Below are positions 1 to 4,723 of a stretch of 6,770 bases of DNA, piece by piece; position 1 is the first letter of the stretch, and the number at the start of each line of letters is the position of its first letter. Both the position numbers and the translations under genes were made by a program. The notes beneath the pieces are model-generated. The model had not been told where the DNA came from and did no database searches. It was given only the letters and a program-made list of their open reading frames with translations. The stretch comes from WHTX01 sp038255145. GTDB taxonomy: Bacteria > Actinomycetota > Acidimicrobiia > Acidimicrobiales > CAIXPF01. The stretch is taken from assembly GCA_038255145.1 (NCBI GenBank), contig JBBSLP010000116.1:1-6770 (forward strand), read 5' to 3'.

Positions 1-283
1 CATCCGACCGAGCCCCCCGCACCCCCAGATCGAACGAACCCACCCCACCCGACACCGCCGGCGTCAACGCCCCGAAGTCCGGCACCACCTCCCAGAACCC
101 ATCGAACACCCCGAAGGACACCGCCCCGGCGTCGGCCTGGGCCGGGGGGCGCTGGACGACGAAGGGCAGGGCCGCAGCCAGCACGGCGAGCACCGCCAGC
201 GCCGTGGCACGCCGCCACCACGCCGGGCCCCGCACCCGTCGCGCCGCTCGCGCGCCATCTGTCCCACCGTGCCCTGTCGCCAT
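1..283 (-). CDS. Secreted protein with probable N-terminal PA14-like domain (5' fragment)
   Basis: This is the first 94 residues of a larger exported protein; the frame has no stop before the window edge. The ATG at 283-281 is followed by an arginine-rich stretch (residues 12-25, including RRVRG and WWRR), a hydrophobic core at about 27-43 (ALAVLAVLAAALPFVV) and a likely signal-peptidase site after AQA (residues 48-50, cleaving before D51). The mature part carries FDGFWEVVPDF (60-70), ALTPAVSGG and GSFDL. This order resembles the start of PA14 domains, where an aromatic/W residue is followed by LPDF, L-x-P, a G and FDL. PA14 domains are known as carbohydrate-binding or adhesin modules in secreted enzymes and surface proteins; binding here is inferred. 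The Shine-Dalgarno match is weak, and GTG at codon 17 would shorten the signal peptide too much. It is the third minus-strand gene, about 100 bases after the glycosyltransferase. An overlapping frame that runs further upstream (from 612) was discarded because it is proline/arginine-rich and lacks the signal peptide. The secretion signal is fairly sure; the PA14 assignment is tentative because only its start is visible. Confidence 0.68.
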   Translation of the reverse strand, partial: MATGHGGTDGARAARRVRGPAWWRRATALAVLAVLAAALPFVVQRPPAQADAGAVSFGVFDGFWEVVPDFGALTPAVSGGVGSFDLGVRGARSD

Positions 284-385
284 CTGCCGCCACCCGCTGT
301 CCCGGGGGGCCCGCCGGCCCCTCCGTCCGTGGTCGTCCCCCGCCAGGCGACCTGTCCGAACGCTAGTACACCTGGGAAGTCCCGG
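284..385 (-). other. Intergenic gap with GC-rich hairpin, no gene
   Basis: This 102-base gap separates the glycosyltransferase stop (TAG, 388-386) from the ATG at 283. It holds a 6-bp inverted repeat GGGGCC/GGCCCC with a 4-base loop at 306-321, about 22 bases upstream of the downstream ATG, and a smaller CAGG-CGA-CCTG repeat at 344-354. Neither is followed by a T-tract, so an intrinsic terminator is not supported. A TAnnnT hexamer (TAGCGT, minus strand, 365-360) could be a -10 box, but no convincing -35 lies upstream of it. The gap could be plain read-through leader or a weak internal promoter for the secreted-protein gene. Confidence 0.3.
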
Positions 386-1621
386 CTACGGGGAGGTGAC
401 GGGCGGGCGACGGCGCCACCCTGCGGTCGATGCCCGGCCGGAGGCACCCCGCGAGGGACGGGCCGGCCGGGCGGCCGCCTCGTAGGCCCGGGCCCAGCCG
501 GCCACGTAGCTGGCCACGTCGTAGCTGCGCACGGCGTCGCGGGCCCGGGCCCCCAGGTCGCGGCGGCCATCGGGGCCCAGGGCCGCCACCCGGCGCAGGG
601 CGGCCTCGACACTGACCGCCGTGCGTTCGACGAGCACGCCGGTGTGGCCGTCGACCAGGAACCCCTCCACCCCGTGGAGGCGGGACACGATCACCGGCAG
701 TCCCGCCGCCGCCGCCTCGAACGTCACGTAGGAGAAGGTCTCGTAGGCCGAGGGGAAGACGAAGGCGTCGGCGGCCCACAGGAGGGGTCGGGGGTCGCGC
801 TGCATGCCCACGAAGGTGACCCGGTCGGCCAGGCCGGCCTGGGTCACACCGTGGGCGTAGCCGGCCACCAGGTCGGCCGTGCCCCCCACCACCACCAGGT
901 CGAGGTCGAGGTCGGGGCAGCGGGCCAGGGCGTCGAGGACCAGGGGCAGGCCCTTGCGCTCGAAGTGGCCCAGGGCCACGAAGGCCACCAGGACCCGGTC
1001 GGGGTGCAGGCCGTGGCGACGACGGACCTCGGCGGCGGCCGCCGCGCCCGCCTCGCCCGCGGCCGACTGGGCGCCGGCCCAGTCGATGGCGTTGGGGACG
1101 ACCACGATGCGGTCCCCGAGCGACGGGTACTGGGCGGTGAGCTCGCCGGCCAGGCCCTCCGACGGCACGACGACGACCCGGGCCCGGCCCAGCACCGCGG
1201 GTTCGAAGGCGGCCGCGGCCCACTCGTAGAGCCAGCGCACCGGGCGGCGCACCCCCCGGGGGCGGCTGTCGGCCCAGTGGTGGCGCAGGTAGGCCCGATG
1301 GCAGAACTGCACCCCGACCACCCGGGCGCCGAAGGAGGCCGACTCCAAGCCCTGGACCAGGTCGAAGCGGCGTCGGCGCACGATGCGGTCGAAGGTCAGG
1401 GCCCACCACGCCCCCAGGTGGAAGGTGGCGAAGAGGACCAGCAGGGGCCGGGGCAGGGCCCGCACCCGGCGCCAGGTGATGCGGTCGGGTCGGGGGTTCT
1501 CGAAGGACGGCGAGTACACGGTGAACTCGTGCTCGTCGCACAGGCCCTCGAGCACCCGCAGGACCCCCTTGCCGTAGGGGTTGGTGGGCACGGTGTCGTA
1601 GTCGAACACGGCGATGCGCAC
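386..1621 (-). CDS. GT4-type (GT-B fold) glycosyltransferase
   Basis: This is a 411-residue retaining glycosyltransferase of the GT4/Glycos_transf_1 type, expected to move a sugar from a nucleotide donor to a growing glycan or lipid carrier at the inner face of the membrane. The N-terminal Rossmann half begins MRIAVFDYDTVP and has a glycine loop NPYGKG (14-19). The inter-domain region carries VVVPNAID (173-180). The C-terminal donor half has GHFERKG (218-224, with K223 the usual phosphate-contacting lysine), VVVGG (243-247) and the E-x7-E signature YETFSYVTFEAAAAGLPV with E294 and E302. The start is GTG at 1621-1619, with AGGG (1633-1630) 8 bases upstream and GGAAGGG just before it. The last 25 or so residues are arginine/proline/serine-rich and probably disordered. 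It begins 22 bases after the beta-helix gene, so co-transcription is likely. Donor and acceptor cannot be read from the sequence. Confidence 0.93.
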   Translation of the reverse strand: MRIAVFDYDTVPTNPYGKGVLRVLEGLCDEHEFTVYSPSFENPRPDRITWRRVRALPRPLLVLFATFHLGAWWALTFDRIVRRRRFDLVQGLESASFGARVVGVQFCHRAYLRHHWADSRPRGVRRPVRWLYEWAAAAFEPAVLGRARVVVVPSEGLAGELTAQYPSLGDRIVVVPNAIDWAGAQSAAGEAGAAAAAEVRRRHGLHPDRVLVAFVALGHFERKGLPLVLDALARCPDLDLDLVVVGGTADLVAGYAHGVTQAGLADRVTFVGMQRDPRPLLWAADAFVFPSAYETFSYVTFEAAAAGLPVIVSRLHGVEGFLVDGHTGVLVERTAVSVEAALRRVAALGPDGRRDLGARARDAVRSYDVASYVAGWARAYEAAARPARPSRGASGRASTAGWRRRPPVTSP

Positions 1622-1629
1622 GTGGCCGG

Positions 1630-1641
1630 CCCTGCCCTTCC
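1630..1641 (-). promoter_or_regulatory. Ribosome-binding site supporting the GTG start at 1621
   Basis: On the minus strand the 22-base gap after the beta-helix stop reads GGAAGGGCAGGG followed by 8 bases and then GTG. The purine run gives this non-ATG start good support, and its position inside so short a gap fits one shared transcript. Confidence 0.5.
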
Positions 1642-1643
1642 GC

Positions 1644-3095
1644 TCAGCCGCCCGGCGCGAAGGCGCCGGCCGGGTCGTGGCCGAAGCCCTGCCACTCGGT
1701 CCACGAGCGCTCGGCGTCGAGCCAGCTCCAGGTGGCCGACCCGTGGTACCCGTTGCCGTCGAAGTGGTGGCCGCGGTCGTACACCGTGGTGTCGCCGTGG
1801 TCCTGGGCGATGCCGGTCTGCCCGCTGCTGCGCACGACGTTGCCCTCCACCACCAGGCCCGACAGCCGCCACTCCCCCCGGCTGCCCGCGCCGCGGACCT
1901 GGTCGATCCCGATGATGGCGTGGTGGTTGCCCTCCACGGTGTTGCCCTCGACCCGCACGTCGGCCGAGTTGACCACGGCGATGCCCGCGCCCCAGACCCA
2001 CCCCGGCGAGCGGCTGCCGTTGCCGGTGACCACGTTGCCGGTGATCACCGCGTCCCAGGAGATCTCGTGCTGGATGCCGGCGGCGGTGTTGTCCCGCACG
2101 ACGTTGCCCTCGTAGCGGGTGTCCACGCAGTCCACGTCGGTCCACAGGCCGGGGCCGTCGTTGCCGCTCACCTCGTTGCCGAGCACCCGCAGCCCGGTGG
2201 TGACGGCGAACTTGGCCCCGCCGGCCGACCACCCCGGGTCGAAGCCGGCGCGGTTGTTGCCCACGATGGTGTTGCCGTCGACGACCACGTCCCGACCGGT
2301 GGCCCCCAGGCCCTGCTGGCCGTTGCCCTCCAGCCGGCACCCGGTGATGGAGGCCCCGTCGCGCAGCACCACCCCCACACCGTGGGCGTCACGCACGGTG
2401 CAGTCACGCACCTGCCAGCGCTCGGCCCCCTCGCCCATGTGCAGGACCCCGATGTTGGCCGGGTTGGCGTAGTGCTCGAAGCGGACGCCGTCGACGACCA
2501 CGTCATCGGCCGCGCCGCTGATGGCCACCGGGGACACGCTGAGCTCGGCCACGGCGGTGCCGGGGTCCTCCCCCACCACCACCCGGCGACCGGTGGGGTC
2601 GAGGGCCCAGCGGCCCGGGCCCACCGCCGCCACCTCGACCACGCGGACCAGGGGGCGCCCGTCCACGAACAGCTCCTCGGGCCAGCCGCAGGCGCCGTCG
2701 GCCGTCTGGCACGGGCCCGAGGGCGGCTGGGGGATCACCGAGGGCGGCAACGGCGCCGCCCACGCCGCCGTCCCACCGTCGGTGGCCAGCGCCCCGAAGG
2801 CCCCGAGCACGACGGCGCCGGACAGCACCGCGCCCGCCTCGGCCGCGAACCGGTCACCGTCGCGGGCCGTCACCTCGACCTGGCGGTGCGTGCCCGCGCT
2901 GAACACGAAGGTCGACCCGGGCGGGGCCGCGGCCACCACGGCGGCGGCGTCGGCCCCGGTGCCGATGCGGATGGCGCCCCCACTCCCATCCGAGCCGCTG
3001 GGGGGCCAACCGGCGCACCCCACGGGCAGCCCGACGACCACGGCCGTCGCCGCCCACGTGTGGACCCAGGCCCGTACACCCCGCCGATCCGCCAC
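1644..3095 (-). CDS. Exported right-handed parallel beta-helix protein
   Basis: This is a 483-residue exported protein built mainly of PbH1-type repeats, the right-handed beta-helix fold used by pectate/alginate lyases, epimerases and phage-type glycan hydrolases. From the GTG at 3095 it has a charged N-end (MADRRGVR), a hydrophobic stretch AATAVVVGLPVG at about 15-26, and C27. The lipobox-like L-P-V-G-C is imperfect, with proline at -3, so it may be a lipoprotein or simply secreted. A small N-terminal domain contains ELFVDGRP (141-148). It is followed by a ladder of x-G-N turns with asparagines at 258, 275, 307, 331, 354, 385 and 419, plus the GIQHEIS segment (about 340-346) often seen in this family. 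Two cysteines near 129 and 136 could pair. Start choice: GTG at 3095 has GGGGGA about 5 bases upstream, while GTG at 3131 (495 residues) and at 3119 have no clear Shine-Dalgarno match. It is first in the minus-strand set, next to glycosyltransferases. A glycan-lyase or epimerase role is possible but no catalytic residue can be assigned; a purely binding role is equally open. Confidence 0.88.
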   Translation of the reverse strand: MADRRGVRAWVHTWAATAVVVGLPVGCAGWPPSGSDGSGGAIRIGTGADAAAVVAAAPPGSTFVFSAGTHRQVEVTARDGDRFAAEAGAVLSGAVVLGAFGALATDGGTAAWAAPLPPSVIPQPPSGPCQTADGACGWPEELFVDGRPLVRVVEVAAVGPGRWALDPTGRRVVVGEDPGTAVAELSVSPVAISGAADDVVVDGVRFEHYANPANIGVLHMGEGAERWQVRDCTVRDAHGVGVVLRDGASITGCRLEGNGQQGLGATGRDVVVDGNTIVGNNRAGFDPGWSAGGAKFAVTTGLRVLGNEVSGNDGPGLWTDVDCVDTRYEGNVVRDNTAAGIQHEISWDAVITGNVVTGNGSRSPGWVWGAGIAVVNSADVRVEGNTVEGNHHAIIGIDQVRGAGSRGEWRLSGLVVEGNVVRSSGQTGIAQDHGDTTVYDRGHHFDGNGYHGSATWSWLDAERSWTEWQGFGHDPAGAFAPGG

Positions 3096-3170
3096 GCCCG
3101 TCCCCCGCCCTGCCGTCACCTGACCGCGCACCGTCGCCGACCGCTGACCACCACCGACGGCCCGTCGCGC

Positions 3171-3211
3171 CGATCGCCGCCCGATCGCCGTTCGACCTGA
3201 TGCTATCGCCG
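3171..3211. repeat. Three phased direct repeats of c-(g/t)-ATCGCCG
   Basis: CGATCGCCG occurs at 3171-3179 and 3182-3190, and the near copy CTATCGCCG at 3203-3211. The starts are 11 and 21 bases apart, close to one and two DNA turns, so all copies would face the same side of the helix. The third copy overlaps the candidate minus-strand -10 box. This could be an operator with cooperative binding; chance is possible in DNA this rich in CG. Confidence 0.35.
3200..3205 (-). promoter_or_regulatory. Candidate -10 box for the minus-strand genes
   Basis: On the minus strand the hexamer TAGCAT (3205 to 3200) fits the actinobacterial TAnnnT -10 pattern and lies roughly 105 bases upstream of the GTG at 3095. 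It is one of the few A/T-containing stretches here. No TTGACA-like -35 is present at 16-18 bases, so an activator or another sigma factor would be needed if it is real. Confidence 0.25.
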
Positions 3212-3223
3212 CCCACGTGCCCC

Positions 3224-3252
3224 TTGCCGCCGCCCTTGCGCCCCGTTAGCCT
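3224..3252 (+). promoter_or_regulatory. Candidate sigma-70-like promoter for the plus-strand genes
   Basis: TTGCCG (3224-3229) and TAGCCT (3247-3252) are separated by exactly 17 bases. They match the TTGnnn and TAnnnT patterns of actinobacterial housekeeping promoters. Transcription would begin near 3259, leaving a leader of about 105 bases before the GTG at 3365. The base matches are modest, but the spacing and position are right. Confidence 0.4.
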
Positions 3253-3305
3253 CACCCCACCGAGCCCGGACGGCGAGCGGCGTCCCTCCGTGATGGCGGG
3301 GCGGT

Positions 3306-3320
3306 GCCGACGGGGTCGGC
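3306..3320 (+). other. Small hairpin in the plus-strand leader
   Basis: GCCGAC-GGG-GTCGGC forms a perfect 6-bp stem with a 3-base loop, about 45 bases before the GTG start. It is not followed by a T-run. It might affect leader stability or translation, but such stems arise easily by chance at this base composition. Confidence 0.25.
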
Positions 3321-3340
3321 GTGGGGCGGCGCCTTGGCGG

Positions 3341-3367
3341 GCGGGAGCGGCGGGAGCGGTGGTGGTG
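3341..3367 (+). promoter_or_regulatory. Duplicated Shine-Dalgarno and triple GTG start
   Basis: The nonamer GCGGGAGCG is tandemly repeated at 3341-3349 and 3350-3358, giving two GGGAG ribosome-binding cores. It is followed at once by GTG GTG GTG ACA. The second core and the third GTG have an 8-base spacer. The exact start codon is therefore uncertain by one or two codons. Confidence 0.45.
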
Positions 3368-4723
3368 ACAGAGCCGGGGTCTGCCCGTGGCAGGCCGCTG
3401 AAGGTGCTCGTGAGCGCGGTGGTGTGCGGGCCCGACGAGGGGTCCGAGCCCGGCGCGGGCTGGTGGTGGGCGGTGGCCGCGGCCGAGCGGCACGAGGTGT
3501 GGCTCCTGGCCCTCGACACCAGTCGCACCCGCATCGACGCCGCGGTGGCGGCCCGGCCCGACCTGGCCCTGCACCCCGTCTACCTGCGCCAAGCGAGCTG
3601 GCTGCCGGGCCCGTCCGACGACCTGCGGGCCCTGCGCCTGCGCTACCTGGTCTGGCAGTGGCAGGCCGTGGCCGTCCTGCGCCGCTTGCACCAGCAGGTC
3701 GGCTTCGACGTGGCCCACCACGTCACCCTGGCCTCGGACTGGCTGCCCAGCGCCGTGGCCACCCTCTCCGTGCCCTTCGTGTGGGGCCCCGTCGGCGGCC
3801 ACACCCCGCCGGCCTGGCCCCTGGCCCGCTGGCTGGGCGCCCGCTGGCTGGTGAGCGAGGCCACCCGCCGGGCGGTGACCGGTGCCATCGGGGCCGTCGC
3901 CGGTCGCCGGCTGGCCCGCGGGGCCGCCGTGGTCGTGGCCCAGAACGACGATGCCGCCCGGCACCTGGCCCGACACCGCCCCCACCGCGCCGCAGGGCTC
4001 GTCGTCGAGCCCAACGTCGTGGTCGACCCGGCCACCCGGGCCGCCGTCGCCCTGGCCACCGCCGCGGCCGCCGCCACCGCCACCGACATCGACATCGCCC
4101 CGGCGCCGTCGGCCGCCGGTGAACCCCATGGCCCCACCCTGGTCTTCGCCGGGCGCCTGGTGACGTGGAAGGGGGCCCGGCTGGCCGTCGAGGCGCTGGC
4201 CCGGCCCGCCCTCGACCGGTACCGGCTCGACGTCTACGGCGACGGGCCCGACCGGGCCACGGTGGCCGCCCTGGCCGCCCGGCTCGGCGTGGCCCACCGG
4301 GTGCACCTGCACGGCACCCGACCGAGGGCCGAGGTCCTGGCTGCCCTGGCCCGGGCCCACGCCCTCGTGCTGCCCAGCCTCAACGACAGCGCCGGCTGGG
4401 TGGTGGCCGAGGCCGCCGCCCTCGGCTGCCCGGTGGTGTGCCTGGACCGGGGCGGGCCGGCGTGGCTGGTGGCCCAGGGTGCGCCGATCGGCGGGCGCCC
4501 CGGCACGGTCGTGCCCGCCCGCGGGGACGTGCCCGGCGCCCTGGCCGCAGCGGTGGCCGGGCTGGGCCCGCGACCCGACCCCTCGTCCCGCTGGGACCTG
4601 GACCGGCTCGCCGACCTGGTCGACGGCTGGTACCACCAGGCTCTCGACGCGCCGAACGCGCCGGCGGTGCGGTCGGCCGCTGCGCCCCTGTCCCCCACGC
4701 CGTTGGCCGGGTCGGTGCGATGA
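3365..4723 (+). CDS. GT4-type glycosyltransferase with GSEPG N-terminal loop
   Basis: This is a 452-residue GT-B-fold glycosyltransferase, probably cytoplasmic, acting on a nucleotide-sugar donor. The first strand KVLVSAVVC (13-21) is followed by the loop GSEPGAGWWWA (26-36), typical of a GT4 subgroup found in polysaccharide clusters. A second conserved stretch is VWGPVGG in the N-terminal half. The donor half begins VFAGRLVTWKGA, with R264 and K269 as the usual diphosphate contacts, then YGDGP and LPSLNDSAGWVVAEAAALG. In the E-x7-E signature the first acid is aspartate (D341) and the second is E349; I recall similar D-S-x-G-W forms in this subgroup. Residues 226-251 form an alanine/threonine-rich low-complexity insert between the two halves. 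The start is one of three consecutive GTG codons (3359, 3362, 3365). The third is preferred because GGGAG (3352-3356) lies 8 bases upstream. The frame is open back to 3200, with an ATG at 3292, but that extension is arginine/alanine-rich and precedes the first fold strand. It overlaps the next gene by ATGA. Confidence 0.92.
   Translation: MTEPGSARGRPLKVLVSAVVCGPDEGSEPGAGWWWAVAAAERHEVWLLALDTSRTRIDAAVAARPDLALHPVYLRQASWLPGPSDDLRALRLRYLVWQWQAVAVLRRLHQQVGFDVAHHVTLASDWLPSAVATLSVPFVWGPVGGHTPPAWPLARWLGARWLVSEATRRAVTGAIGAVAGRRLARGAAVVVAQNDDAARHLARHRPHRAAGLVVEPNVVVDPATRAAVALATAAAAATATDIDIAPAPSAAGEPHGPTLVFAGRLVTWKGARLAVEALARPALDRYRLDVYGDGPDRATVAALAARLGVAHRVHLHGTRPRAEVLAALARAHALVLPSLNDSAGWVVAEAAALGCPVVCLDRGGPAWLVAQGAPIGGRPGTVVPARGDVPGALAAAVAGLGPRPDPSSRWDLDRLADLVDGWYHQALDAPNAPAVRSAAAPLSPTPLAGSVR

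Larger units (their letters stand above)
3096..3364. promoter_or_regulatory. Divergent intergenic control region
   Basis: About 270 bases separate the starts of the two diverging gene sets (about 230 if the beta-helix gene starts at 3131). I see no gene here. The region holds candidate -10 boxes for both directions, three phased copies of an ATCGCCG motif and a hairpin in the plus-strand leader, listed separately. Divergent spacing like this usually allows both sets to be controlled together; that is inference. Confidence 0.6.

Noticed and set aside
284..385. Intrinsic terminator between the glycosyltransferase and the secreted-protein gene
   Set aside because: The inverted repeats present are not followed by a T-rich run on the minus strand.
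64..612. 182-residue minus-strand frame overlapping the secreted-protein start
   Set aside because: It overlaps the glycosyltransferase coding end and lacks a signal peptide; the neighbouring frame from 283 has one plus a PA14-like segment.
269..1915. Long plus-strand open frame opposite the minus-strand glycosyltransferase
   Set aside because: Its translation is dominated by G, A, V, H, P and R with no fold motif, while the opposite strand has clear GT4 motifs. High G+C removes stops from the antisense frame.
1614..3200. Long plus-strand open frame opposite the beta-helix gene
   Set aside because: Composition is histidine/valine/aspartate-rich, as expected when GAC/GTG-rich DNA is read antisense; the minus frame has a signal peptide and regular G-N turns.
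3292..3364. Upstream ATG extending the second glycosyltransferase by about 24 residues
   Set aside because: The extension is arginine/alanine-rich, contains the ribosome-binding repeats and lies before the normal first strand of the fold. The GTG at 3365 has a well-spaced GGGAG. It is not excluded experimentally.
3203..4636. 477-residue minus-strand frame opposite the second glycosyltransferase
   Set aside because: It is a glycine/histidine/glutamine-rich shadow without recognisable domains, and the plus frame is a well-supported enzyme.
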